Shown: positions 10,938 to 21,159 of the stretch, piece by piece
How the letters are laid out: every line of letters starts with the position of its first letter
Position numbering within the stretch: position 1 is the stretch's first letter
From: Trichobilharzia regenti
Lineage: Eukaryota; Platyhelminthes; Trematoda; Strigeidida; Schistosomatidae
DNA length: 64,000 bases
Reading direction: 5' to 3'
Assembly: GCA_944472135.2 (NCBI GenBank)
Contig: OX235264.1
Location: 89,166,319 to 89,230,318, forward strand
Notes under the pieces: generated by a model
What the model was told of the DNA's origin: nothing
The model's database searches: none
The model's input: only the letters and a program-made list of their open reading frames with translations
Translations under genes and position numbers: made by a program

Positions 10938-12432
10938 AAAGAGGAGAAGAAGAAGTACCTAAGCAGACATTCACACTCGCATATCCACACGCATACACCT
11001 AGAAAGACAGCGATAAATCAACATTTATAAACACTGGTGAGTATATTTTGAATAAGATGTATACGTAACATATTCGAAATGAATTAATATGTTATTTTAT
11101 GTTATTTTTAACAAACGCATCTATAAAAATGAGGAAAAATTATTTTACACTGAAAATGTCTAAATTAACATGGGATATTGTTGCCATAAGAAATGAATTG
11201 AGGAAAAGGAAATGGTAGTAATACCGAAAAAATGTGAGAAAGAAATTCATTTCGATATATAGGCTTTAAAAAAGGCATTAAGGAACATTCTGTCACGTTG
11301 TGTATCATGATAAACTGTCATCAATGTGTCACAAAGTAGCAGAATTGAATCCATGGTAGTGTTCTAAGGCTGTGTCCACTATGTTTTGGTTTATTTTCCA
11401 TTCATTTTATCTTGTTTCTCATCTGGGTAGTTTCTTGAATCATACTAGCCCTAATTTTCGTTTCTCTCCTTCCTTCATCAACATCTCTTCTATGTTTTCT
11501 CTATTTTTGTCTCTTTATAAATCTCTTTATTGCTTAAAAAGTTCGTTATGCCGTGTATCCTGTTACTTGATATTATGATGTGAAGATATTGTACTGATTC
11601 CAATGTTTATCCTCAATTAATTGCATTCAGTATACTACTGCATACCCTCTAAACTACCTATTAAATTAGAACCAAAAAATGCCTAATTTTATCATGAAGC
11701 ATAACTGATAAAGTCTACTGTGACATTTAAATTTTATGTAATTACTTCTTTTGATAAATTATGACGGTATAAAGGGCTGTCATTTTGCAGACTATTTGAG
11801 ATTACAACTGTTATTTCGGATGACACTTTAAAAATGTACATGATACCGTTATTTTAAATGCGTAGATAATAAGCGGCTAACCGATGAATTTATCAAGGAA
11901 TTAATTTCCATAAATTATTCTATTTGTTTTTAGTTCATTAGCAGTCGCTTAAAATTGCGCGTGGTACCGTATCATCAAAAGTAGAAAGATTTTGTGCATT
12001 TCTATACAACCGGGCTTGTTCTTATTAAGAAAGTGTGTTTTTGAGGGTGTGAATAATCAGTAAATCTTCACTTTTGTCTACTCATCAAGTACAGTCCTTT
12101 TGGATTTGAAACTAGAAGGTAAAAGGATGAGTGGTACAGTCGTAATTCATTGTATTACTGTTAAATGAAAAACAAAGTTATGGATGCGAGAGGTTTAACT
12201 TCTTAAACACCGTTTCTGATAGAGAGTGTACTAAAAGAATCAAGAGACCAAATGACTGTCGGGTAGGCAACAGTAACTAACTTTCGGAACAAATTTCTTT
12301 AATTGTTATACAATCAACTAAATGTTGGAATGAAACACACCAAGTATGAAAAAACTGTAAAATTAGTGATACCGATGTGAAAATAGAGCTTGGGCACTTT
12401 AGTAGAATATAATTCCATCACAGAGTAAAATT

Positions 12433-12964
12433 GATTGGACACAAGTAAATAGTGTGATGTGTCTAGTTCCTTCTCTCTCTGGTGCAGACTGAATTCTATC
12501 AGTCAGGTTAGCAATGTGGCCACGATTCAAGGTAGCTCGTCATCATGGTGAGCATTGATTTGATGATATTAGATGCTTAGAGGTAATCGACTGGAAGCCT
12601 TGAATTGAGGTTTCTTGCTAGTTGACACTCACTAGTTAGCAAGGTGTATCTCTAATCTTGAAGGAACTCATGTCCCTTCTGACTAACAGAATTCAGTCTG
12701 CATCGAGAAGGAACTAGACACATCACACTAGTTACTAGTGTCCAGTCGGAGTATCCACTAAAGTCGTACAGGAGGTCAAACGCGAGGCCGAATAGCTCAG
12801 TGGTTATTTCTGTGACTGCATCACTCATTGGGTGACATGTGTTCGAGTCTCAGAATGGGTACGAGTTCCTTGGAGTTTTCAGATATGTCTTGCTGACTGG
12901 AGAGTGCCAGCTAGCATGAAATCGAGATCCAAGGCTTCTTGCCGATTGCCCACAACCATCTAAT
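12433..12964 (+). repeat. composite foldback element with tRNA-like head (copy 4), flanked by a 16-base direct repeat
   Basis: Modules in order are: an A module ('gacacaagtaaatagtgtg', 'gcagactgaattctatcag'), a truncated inverted tail segment (12560-12650), an inverted A module ending 'gttactagtgtcc' at 12743, then a tRNA-like unit with a good box A ('tagctcagtggtta', 12796) and box B ('gttcgagtctc', 12840). It is bounded by ATCACAGAGTAAAATT (12417-12432) and ATCACAGAGTAAATTT (12965-12980), which read as a target-site duplication. This is the clearest copy for defining the element's limits. Confidence 0.8.
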
Positions 12965-13670
12965 ATCACAGAGTAAATTTCTTTGACAAATGTACATGGA
13001 GATAAAATACTGACGACGTTTTGAGCACTATCTCTAGCTCACAATCATATGAGGAAACACATATAACTTCCAACCTTCGTTTATACAATTCATGTAGTCC
13101 TTACTCTTTGATTTTCTTGATGGTAATATTGTTCTCAATAACTCTGATAACGTTGCTGAGTCAATTTTTTCATGTGTTAGGTGTGGATTCATCAGGCAAG
13201 CATCCCTCTTCATTTACATATATTAATTTTCGGAAATGTAACTCTATCCCACTCTATTGTGTGGTTATATGTTAATGTATGCGTTGTAATTACTAAGCGT
13301 TTCTCTAAATTACGGAGTCATTCTACTCCTGGTCAACTGGTATGACATACGTAATTGACTTTATAATCATTGGAAAGCATTCTGTAATGTAATTAGTTGC
13401 AGGAAGAGATTGACCACTGAATCTTTCTTTATTAAATATACATGCAAGACATCCAACAGGAATGACTCAAACAAATACCAGAGATATATAGAACTACATT
13501 ACTACCGATAAAATCAAAGGATAAGAACTAACAGAAATGTATAAACGCAGATTGAAAGTTCTGTCTGTTTCCTTATATGATTGTGAGCGATAAATTGTGC
13601 TTGAAACGTCATCAGTAAATAATGCTGTATCACTGTGTTCTTTTGTCAAAGAAATTTATTCTATGATAGG
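12965..13670. mobile_element. foldback (MITE-like) element with long imperfect terminal inverted repeats
   Basis: The left end from 12966 ('tcacagagtaaatttctttg', then 'gacgttttgagcactat', 'gctcacaatcatatgagg', 'cgtttatacaattc', 'ctttgattttcttgatgg') recurs in reverse complement from 13670 inward ('tcatagaataaatttctttg', 'gacgtttcaagcacaatt', 'gctcacaatcatataagg', 'gcgtttatacatttc', 'tttgattttatcggtag'). The inverted repeats span about 180 bases, with roughly 330 bases of unpaired centre. No transposase-like frame is visible. The composite element at 12433 is inserted in its left terminal repeat. Confidence 0.75.
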
Positions 13671-13923
13671 AATTAGTTATGTTATATGATTTGTATAACT
13701 ATGTTCTAGAATTGGAAGTCATGGACCACCAATTTTTGGTCCACTCGTTGCTTGGCACTCTGGTCATCTCTTGACCTCATATTCTGATATCGGATTTTCC
13801 TTCACTTCTCGAATCAGTAGTAATGAAACCTGCAGTATTACAGACAAACGCCTGCTCAATATTCTTCGGTTTCCAAAGAGAATGGAGGTCTGATATGAAT
13901 CCCTTTTTACTGAATCCACTTGC

Positions 13924-16240
13924 AAAATAATAAAAATCTGCTTTATTCCGAAAACAGTACTTATGAAACAGAATGGAATTCTCAGCATTTGTCACAATAT
14001 TGCATCTGATTGACTCAAAATATAAATAAAATTAAAATAAAATTAATCACAGGAATTTGTCCACATTTACGATATAGAATCAAAAATATTTGAAGTACGA
14101 TTTGAGATCATTAAATATTAATAATAATAATAATAACGGTGAGTTTGTTTCAAACAGTTTTGTCGATTCAATTCGGAAATTTTTGCATGTTATAGATTAT
14201 TGAATCTGCTACTCTGTTGATAGAGTATGGTGAGGGAAATACAAAATTAATAGTTCTAACACAGCTTAAATGATGTTCACACTTATGAAAAAATAGTAAA
14301 TAAAAACTAAAAATTGGGAGGACTATAAATATAAGAAATACAATAACAAAACGCTTGATGTTATAAGGGTAGAGGAGACGGTTTATTTAGCACTGCAAAG
14401 AAGGTTAGTTAGTTAGTTCATGGCTGACACCATTTTCATCGCATAAAGTACGTGCCGCTAAATATGGTATAGTGGAATTTTTATACTTAGACGTACGTGC
14501 ATAGAGTCTTGTGAAAAGACTTCTTGTTTTACCTGGGGAGACACAAGGTTGGAGCTGCTGTTGGATGCTCACAGTCTGACAAAATTCCTTTAGCAAATTT
14601 GTTGCATGACATCAAGTGCCTATCAATGACGATGTCAACGATACAGCCCAATGGGATACCACTCGCCCTACTGAGAGTCAGTCTTCAGAGTTCTACGAAG
14701 TATGACAAAGTCTTTTTTAAGCGACCCAGGAAAGAATAAGTAAGGGTGAACAGTAAAGAAGAATGGGCAAGATGCACGAGTTGACAAACTGTAAGAGGAG
14801 AGGTTGGGTTAAACCTGAGTGCCTAAACTTCTTAATGCAAAAAGTCAGACGAAATATTCTTTTAGAAATCGCTTAGACATGGGAAGACCAGGATAGGTCA
14901 GAAGGAAGATTTAATCCAAGTTACTTAACGTCAGACTTGGTTCCTACATCACTATCATCAAATTATCAATCCTGAAACGTTCATAGAAACGAACAGCTTC
15001 ATCTAACTTTCTTTTACATCAGAAAGTGAAATTAACAGTTTAACATTTGAAATGATTTAGTTTAAGGCCATTAGACGAAGACCATTCGCTAATTCCTGAT
15101 AGAAAGCTGTTCATCTTAGCACAGTCTAGCAGGGAGTTAACAGACGTTGAAGTAGTTAGATCATCGGCATACTCAATGAAGTTCATTTCATTAGAGTGAG
15201 GCGAGTCGTGCAAATAGGAAGAAAACAGAAATAGAGAAATGATAGCGTCTTGAGGGACACCAACCTCAGTAAGCAACAAAGTGGATGACGTTTCCTGATA
15301 TACAGTGTACTGCTTTCTTCCTGAGAAATAAGAATGCAGGCATTTGACAACCGAACACTGGGTTTGAGTTTCAGCGAGCTAGTTTAACAAAATGTCCCTA
15401 GGTACTGAGTCGAAAGCAGATGTGTAATCTGGGAAGTTGCAGCGAACAAATTTAGCCCCGTTGTCTAAGCTGACGACAGTGTTATAATACAAGACTGCAG
15501 CTGCATCTAAAGTACTTCTACTGTGTTTATAGGTGAGTTATTTGGGATCGTTAAAGGCTTTAAGTAAAGGTTGAAGATTAAGTAAGGGAAACTTTTCCAT
15601 ATGTTTTAGAAAAGGAGAGGTAATAGCAATATGTCTAAATTCAAAACATGTTCCAGTAAATGATTTTGGTAAAGGTACAATTTTAATGTCCTTCCAAAAG
15701 GCTGGCACGACATTTCTGGAAAAAGATTCATTAAATATGTCCATGAGAGGATAACACAGGATACTTGGACACTTTTAAATAATAAGGCTAGGCAAACCAT
15801 CTTTACCTATATTACAAGAATGGTTCATCGACTGGAGACACTTAAGAACGTCATTTATATTGAAACCAGGGAAGCAGGTTTTATTGACACTTGTAACACT
15901 ACAAAGTTTGGCATTTGTGGGAGAATATATGAAAGACTTGTATGGTGGCAAACATCAAAGGAATAAGAAATACTATTCATCTGTTTACCACCAGTAATTT
16001 CTTTGAAAAGTTTCCATATATTAGGCGCATTTTTGCAGGATATAAACTTTTGGTTGTAAACTGAATTCAACCTGTGCATTTCAGATTTTATTAAGATGTT
16101 AATTCTTTTCAAACCAGTATTGTCCTTCATTTTATTTAGCTAATGATTGAACTCTGATTCAAAAATAATCAGCGATCATCAGATTTGCCTTATTTTCTAA
16201 GAGTTCAACCAGATTTCCATATTCAATTCATATTATGTTA
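13924..16240 (-). mobile_element. CR1-like retrotransposon, longest copy (copy c)
   Basis: The minus strand carries, from 16130 downward: a region before RT ('NIWKLFKEITGGK'), RT fingers ('FRHIAITSPFLKHMEK', 15640), motif A ('YTSAFDSVP', about 15400), motif B ('GVPQDAIIS', with D for the usual G) and motif C ('FIEYADDLT', about 15170). A decayed thumb and a 3' UTR follow, ending near 13924 with a polyadenylation-like signal and a TTATT tail. The frame is broken by stops at several points, for example near 15540 and 15370. The part shared with copies a and b is close to identical. The upstream endonuclease is missing or unrecognisable, so the copy is 5'-truncated. Confidence 0.85.
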
Positions 16241-16569
16241 CCCTCCTTCTGACCACTTACCATATAAATCATTATAGAGAAAATATTCATTCAGACATTT
16301 AGAAAAACAAAAAATGTGAGCAAAGAATTTATTGTTCGATAATTTCATCTTCTGACTCTACAATTATAGTTAGCTTTTTATACACCGAATCTTCTAGAAA
16401 ATTCTCCATTACGGATATTGGTGTTTTTTAAATACTACCGATTTGTTAAGACCAATAATATTACAGTTCAAGAAAGATGCATAAATTGTAATAACCATAA
16501 AAATGTGATAGTAAATAGAATTTTAAATAAAATTAAGGAAATCTCAACGAAGAATTAAGGATCATTAAA
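16241..16569. other. no recognised feature
   Basis: AT-rich sequence between the CR1 copy and a PLE fragment. No motif was recognised. Confidence 0.5.
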
Positions 16570-16905
16570 GCCTTGATGGCCAATGTAGGGAAAGTGTCTA
16601 AACCAACTTCTTATTTTGGGTACATAAGTTAGCCTTCTTATTGCAGATTCCAACAGCCTTAGCAATATATTATCGATGGACTCTTGAGGTGAGATTAAGC
16701 TTAGTTGGTATACGGTAGATGACTTTGAAGGCATTATTTACATCAATTTTGTGTTTTGTATCTATAAGATAAGACAGTACTTAACCACGCAAGATGGTGT
16801 TAGGAAATTCGACGATAAACACGCCTTATTGTACAGCCTACGTGACTCAACAGGAACAGTCAAATGGACAGATATATGCAGAAAAGGCAAATTTAGGAAT
16901 TCAGG
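16570..16905 (-). mobile_element. Penelope-like element, C-terminal fragment
   Basis: The minus-strand translation over three frames gives 'CPFDCSC' (start of the GIY-YIG domain, with a stop directly after), then 'KHKIDVNNAFKVIYRIP', then 'AKAVGICNKKANLCTQNKK', the standard PLE ending. At least two frameshifts and one stop make it a pseudogene. It ends where a hammerhead SINE begins at 16908. Confidence 0.72.
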
Positions 16906-16907
16906 TG

Positions 16908-17110
16908 TTGGTTTTTAGGGATTTGATTGGTTACAGGATTTCATCATGAGCTGATATTAGTTAGAGAACCATTGGAAAACCTGAGAGTACTGGACAGCTC
17001 TTTTGTTCTAGTCTGGGACTCTTCAGCAGTGAGCACTCATCGATATTCGAACTCAGGTCCTTCTGGTTACAAGGTGAGCTCGTATACCATTAAGCCAATG
17101 GATCTGGTCC
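16908..17110 (-). repeat. hammerhead SINE, 3' half, inverted member of a palindromic pair
   Basis: On the minus strand the tRNA-like box region (17050-17100) is followed by a hammerhead-like core at about 16988-17032. It has CTGAAGA intact, stem II GTCC/GAAC, and the second core segment AAAA in place of GAAA. Then come 'GAGCTG', the cleavage dinucleotide TC and 'CAGTACTC'. The element-specific tail ('ggttttccaatggttctcta' on the minus strand) continues to 16908. The G12-to-A change predicts loss of self-cleavage. Confidence 0.78.
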
Positions 17111-17305
17111 CAGTGGCTTAATGGTACACGAGCTCACCTGGTAACCAGAAGGTCCTGGGTTCGGATCCCGGTGGGTAAGTACTGCTGAAAAATCCCAAAA
17201 TAGCTTGACGAAACAGCTGTCCAGTACTCCCAGGTTTTCCAGTGGTTCTCTAATCAATGTTAGCTCATGATGAAAATCCTGCAAAATTAGGTAGTTTATC
17301 TTTAA
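17100..17305 (+). repeat. hammerhead SINE, 3' half, direct member of a palindromic pair
   Basis: It starts with 'tggtcccagtggcttaatgg' (box A-like) and 'gggttcggatcccgg' (box B-like, 17157-17171). The hammerhead-like core at 17180-17227 has CTGAAAA (G8 changed to A), GACGAAAC, CAGCTG, TC and CAGTACT. The tail 'ggttttccagtggttctcta' runs to 17305. Together with 16908-17110 it forms a head-to-head inverted pair centred near 17103. Confidence 0.78.
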
Positions 17306-18574
17306 CATTTGGACCCAAGATAAGAGTGTTTTGAAGACACAACATACTTCAGCGACAGTGACAGCTGTTTTTTCCGCACTCCTTAGGCGTTACGTTAATA
17401 TCTCAGTGATGTTATCTCCGAGGAACTGCAGTTGTAAGTACAAAAATCATTACGTATATCGAAGTATTTCTAAATTATTCTTGTTTTATTTGATATGTAT
17501 TTGTCTACTGATTTTATTTTCTGAAAAATGTCATATCAGATCCATTTTCAACTCGCCTACTCACCTGGCATGTGCAACTAAGAGTATAGCATAAATAATT
17601 AACGTTTACGTAAAAAATTTTTATATAATATATAAGTATATAGAATGAGACAGCTACTGCTCAAAATGATATGCTAAGATCTCTGTAGGTTTCTGAAGAA
17701 AAATCCGTTTTTTTTCGTAATATTCATCTTTGAGTTATTACCTAGTATTAGTTGGCCAATGATATATATAATTGCTTGAGTGAAAGACTTGAACCGATGG
17801 AGCAAGAAATTTGTACTTTTATGACGACGTTATTATTTACTTTGAAGTAATCTGTCAGACGTCATTCTGCTTTCGTTGAAAAGTTTTTATCTTATGTGTA
17901 TGATGTAGGAATAGAAAAAAAAATATTCTCAAGGGAGTAAACAAAAAACAACCTGTCTGAATGAACTACACTTTTGTATGATTCTATTTAATAAAAGATT
18001 GTTAGTAAATGTGAATTCCTTCTTGTTTATAAACACTTTTTTTCACTATGTTGAAAGGAATAAGCATAGTTAATTTTAACATAATTAACCTGCATCAAAA
18101 TGGAAAAAAAATCGTATCAGAAAGTTTAGTGGTAAATTAAATGTTTTAATTGATAGCTGATTATTGAATTGATGTCTGTCTGCATGAGACTGTCGAACGT
18201 TTTAAAGAGGATGCCGACATTTTAACCAAAGATAAGTTTTTAATTCAATCTACTAATGATGACTGAAATAATTATCAGTAGGTGGATTTCAGTAAAACAA
18301 CATTCACCTTTGCAAATGCACACCCATACACATCCAAACACAATGACCAACGTAAATTTACAAATACCGGATAGTGTCTGTTGAATAAAGTACATAGCTG
18401 ACATGTTATAACTGAATGAAGACGTTATTTAATATGGTTTTTGACAAAAATTTATTTGCAAAATTTGAAACTACCTGAAAAATCATAAGCTTGAAGTGAA
18501 ACGACAGTTTATGCATAACACTCTGCCTTTTTCGTCATTTAGTTTGCCGAAGTTTTACTTGGTTTCATTTTTGA
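17306..18574. other. mostly unrecognised DNA, with a diverged paralogue of the inverted-repeat arm
   Basis: Positions 18255-18440 follow the arm sequence flanking the SINE at 10726-10937: 'aattatcagtaggtggattt' then 'cacccatacacatcc' then 'caaataccggatagtg' then 'gaataaagtacatag', with no SINE between. The rest shows no feature. A short minus-strand scrap of hammerhead SINE tail lies at about 18580-18625. Confidence 0.5.
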
Positions 18575-18639
18575 TCACGAACCAACGTTAGTTAAAGAAT
18601 CACTGAAAACCAAGGAAGCCCATGAAATAATTTAATCAC

Positions 18640-18945
18640 TAATAGTGACTGACAAGTGAAGAGGAAATTACCCCGGAGATTTAGTGAGATGTGACCAGAG
18701 GGCTTCATCAAGTTAGAAGTGAGGACAGATACCTGTCGAGGACATTGGCTGCAGTACTGCTATAAATCATGAAGTGAGGAAAATTAGAATTCGTTGGCTA
18801 GTGGCGGAATGGTTCACTGACTTGTCCTCTGACCTGAAGGTCCTGGGTTCGAACCCTTTCGGGATCGTCAGTATGTGCTGCTGGAGAGGTCTAATACTCC
18901 GTGGTTTTAACTGGTTCTCCAATTGATATTTCGTACTTTTTATTA
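18640..18945 (+). repeat. hammerhead SINE, old copy with intact box B
   Basis: The order follows the family: a 5' body ('gtgaggacagatacctgtcg', 'catgaagtgagg'), a tRNA-like head with 'agtggcggaatgg' (box A-like, 18800) and 'gggttcgaaccc' (18846-18857, a textbook box B), then the ribozyme region. Here the ribozyme is mostly lost ('tgctgctggagaggtctaatactcc'; the stem II hairpin is gone). The tail 'tggttctccaattgatat' follows. It is a pol III-type promoter remnant with a dead ribozyme. Confidence 0.65.
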
Positions 18946-19559
18946 TTTTACTTAATTGATAGAGTCAAATTATTCCCTAGACCTAATTTATCCTAAGATG
19001 ACAAAATTTAATAAAATTGCACGAAATCAATTAAAATAATTTTTGTTAGATTAGTTTCATTTAAACTGGATTTTAAGAAAATGTTATATACGATAGCTGA
19101 TGTTAAGGTGAGCTGTTTTGTGACTTTTATTACACCATCAAGATTCATAAGTCTGTTTTTTAATTACTGTAAAATGGGGAAATCAAAATTCTGAGTTTTT
19201 GTTGGCACTTTGTTTTCTAAGAGAGGTGGTCATTTGATTTTCAAATAACATTTCGCGAATTAATTAAATTAATCAGTGTATTTGGAGATAGTATATTAAG
19301 AATATTACTCTTTAAGATGATCTGCTTGACTCTTATTTTGGACATTCTGGAAGTAATTCATTTAAATATAGATTTCTAACTTCTTGTCGGTAGAAATAAA
19401 GATTTATTGTTGTTTCTTGTTCCTTCATCCTTTTAGTTTAATTAAAATTCGGTTGTACTTAGCTGTTAAAGAAACAGCTGGTCTTATTAAATGAATAGGA
19501 CTAATTACTTTTGATGTAAAATCCAGTTTTATACTTTTCTGTAGTTACCGTCATTCAGC
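18946..19559. other. no recognised feature
   Basis: AT-rich DNA without a recognised repeat or open frame. Confidence 0.5.
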
Positions 19560-19760
19560 TGAAGGTAAGGTGTACTAATGATGAGTTCCGAACTAGGACG
19601 AAACAACTGTTCAAAAGTTCTTTAAGTGTTGGTTTATAGGGATTTGGTTGATTCAAAAGTTCCTTGGTCTTCAGTTGTTCGGTAATTGATATCAGTCCGT
19701 GATTGAACTTGAAGCAAATCACATCCTTACAAATAAACTTTTGGAAAATATTTTTGATAT
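19560..19760 (+). repeat. hammerhead SINE, 3' portion with an internal scrap in reverse orientation
   Basis: At 19574-19618 'aatgatgagttcc', 'gaactaggacgaaac' and 'aactgttc' preserve helix II and GAAA, but the first core base C3 is changed to A. The tail is interrupted at 19626-19652 by a reversed piece of the family's own 3' end ('tggtttatagggatttggtt'). It then resumes as 'taattgatatcagtccgtg'. Confidence 0.6.
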
Positions 19761-20117
19761 CAATTTACTTATAAAGCAATCTTTAATAATTTTATAATCC
19801 GTTCACTTCAACTCTACCCTTATCGTTATTCTTATCACTGGTATATGTATATTGACTGTGCAATTATTTATTGCCACTTAATAACCTTTTTCTGTAATAT
19901 AAATACGACTGTACAGCTTGAAAATGAAGTCGTTGAAAAAATTTCTTCGCTGAACAAAACAAACAGTGTTCTAACTTATGAAAACTATTAAACCCACATG
20001 ACCTGTGATTAAGATTTGACCGAATATTTCCAAAATAATTGGGCACCGATTGAGAAGTCGACAGATGTGAATAATTATATTTGTAAAACACCAGCGAAAT
20101 TGAAATGAGTAATTCCA
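19761..20117. other. no recognised feature
   Basis: An 84-codon minus-strand open frame at 19864-20118 has no recognisable motif, and I do not support it as a gene. Confidence 0.4.
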
Positions 20118-20445
20118 ACTGTACGTTCGCCGAATATCTAGGCGAAACTCCTAGACAGGTAAATATAACAGTGAAGGAGCATTAACAATGTCGAAAAGTG
20201 GTTCTGAAGACCTCTGCAAACTTGAAGAAGCTAGAAAACAGATTGGCATTTGCACTGCACTCGACAGAAAGGGGACACAAGATCGACTGTGACAGTACCA
20301 AGGTTCTACAGAAGGGTTTTGTTTCGTATAAAGAAAGACTGAATGCAGAAGCCCTACACATATGGGTGAATCTCAAAAGCTTGAACAAAAGTGGAGGTGT
20401 GATGTTAGCTGATGCATGGCGAGTCCTGATTAATAAATAAAAAGG
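20118..20445 (+). mobile_element. PLE-type GIY-YIG endonuclease fragment
   Basis: The plus-strand translation, with a frameshift near 20200, reads 'NCTFAEYLGETPRQVNITVK' (a YxGET-type GIY-YIG core) and then 'LENRLAFALHSTERGHKIDC' and 'VLQKGFVSYKERLNAEALHI'. The order of GIY-YIG core, an 'H...T.GH.ID' segment and a closing 'R...EA..I' segment is that of PLE-associated endonucleases. The open stretch 20198-20440 is the better preserved half. It is diverged from the other PLEs here, so a different subfamily is likely. Confidence 0.55.
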
Positions 20446-20719
20446 GATATGTATCAACTAATCAATCACACTTGATCTAAATTCCCGATTGTCTATATTT
20501 TCTTATGAAGAGGTTAACAAATGATTCGCGATTGTTTCCCCATACATTCATGCACACAAACCATTATACGCCGCATATACATACATATATTTTTCATATT
20601 CAGTTATCAATAATCATGAATTTTAGTCGAACGTCATCACTAAAAATCTGATGAAAAGTATAAACAAATTATTGAATTGAATTTTTTTTTTTATTTTCCC
20701 GTCGATTGATTGGGCCGAA

Positions 20720-20880
20720 GTGTTCGGTCTCAGGTTGACATGTTGGCTTCTTGTGCAGCCTCGGTGGGAACATCATCACTCACTGAGAAAAGCAGGTACA
20801 TCCAGCTGACAAGTCCCAATTAGGACGAAATGCGCATCCTGGATTCCACTGCTAGCCACCATCCACCAATTGTATACAAA
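20720..20880 (+). repeat. Sm-alpha-like repeat carrying a hammerhead motif
   Basis: The ribozyme-like core (next entry) is preceded by 'cgaagtgttcggtctcagg' and followed by 'ttccactgctagccaccatcc', the surroundings I associate with the schistosome Sm-alpha hammerhead repeat. That association is from memory of the family and was not checked by alignment. It is distinct from the CAGCTG-type hammerhead SINE. A possible decayed second copy lies at 61445-61510. No good box A or B is visible upstream. Confidence 0.6.
20800..20844 (+). ncRNA. type I hammerhead ribozyme motif with a broken core
   Basis: Stem I pairs ATCCAG (20800-20805) with CTGGAT (20839-20844). Stem II is GTCC/GGAC (20813-20816 with 20823-20826). 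The second core segment GAAA follows at 20827-20830, then the short palindromic stem III TGCGCA and the cleavage site TC. The first core segment is CTGACAA where CTGANGA is required: the base equivalent to G8, the general acid in the known mechanism, is A. Fold and architecture are preserved but self-cleavage is predicted to be abolished. Confidence 0.75.
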
Positions 20881-21159
20881 AGTATAAACCGTTTACAGTG
20901 TTTAACAAAAGTAGACTAACATTTGTAAGTCTGAGGTCAAACTTTGATCACAGCTCACACAATGTTGTTTATTATATTTTGATGACTGTTTCATGACTCA
21001 TATGATTGGACAAAGTTTTTAAAAACAAAAAAATCCACTTTATACATAAACCTTTGTTACTTTAATTTCGACTACTTTCGCTGAAGAAGTTCAAACTATT
21101 CTGCTGAAGAAAACATTGGAATTACTGATATCAATTTTTCTGAGACTTTACAAATATAC

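Larger units (their letters stand above)
9533..12979. repeat. large inverted repeat, right arm
   Basis: Near-perfect reverse complement of 2712-6162. Outside the boundary the sequences differ: 12980 continues into a foldback element, while the left side continues into CR1 copy a. Between the embedded repeats, 9723-10700 and 10940-12410 contain only short open frames. These frames look intact in both arms simply because the arms are copies, so their apparent conservation is not evidence of coding. Confidence 0.93.

Noticed and set aside
12790..12870. tRNA gene suggested by good A and B boxes
   Set aside because: No closing acceptor stem was found, and the same module occurs in several rearranged foldback copies.
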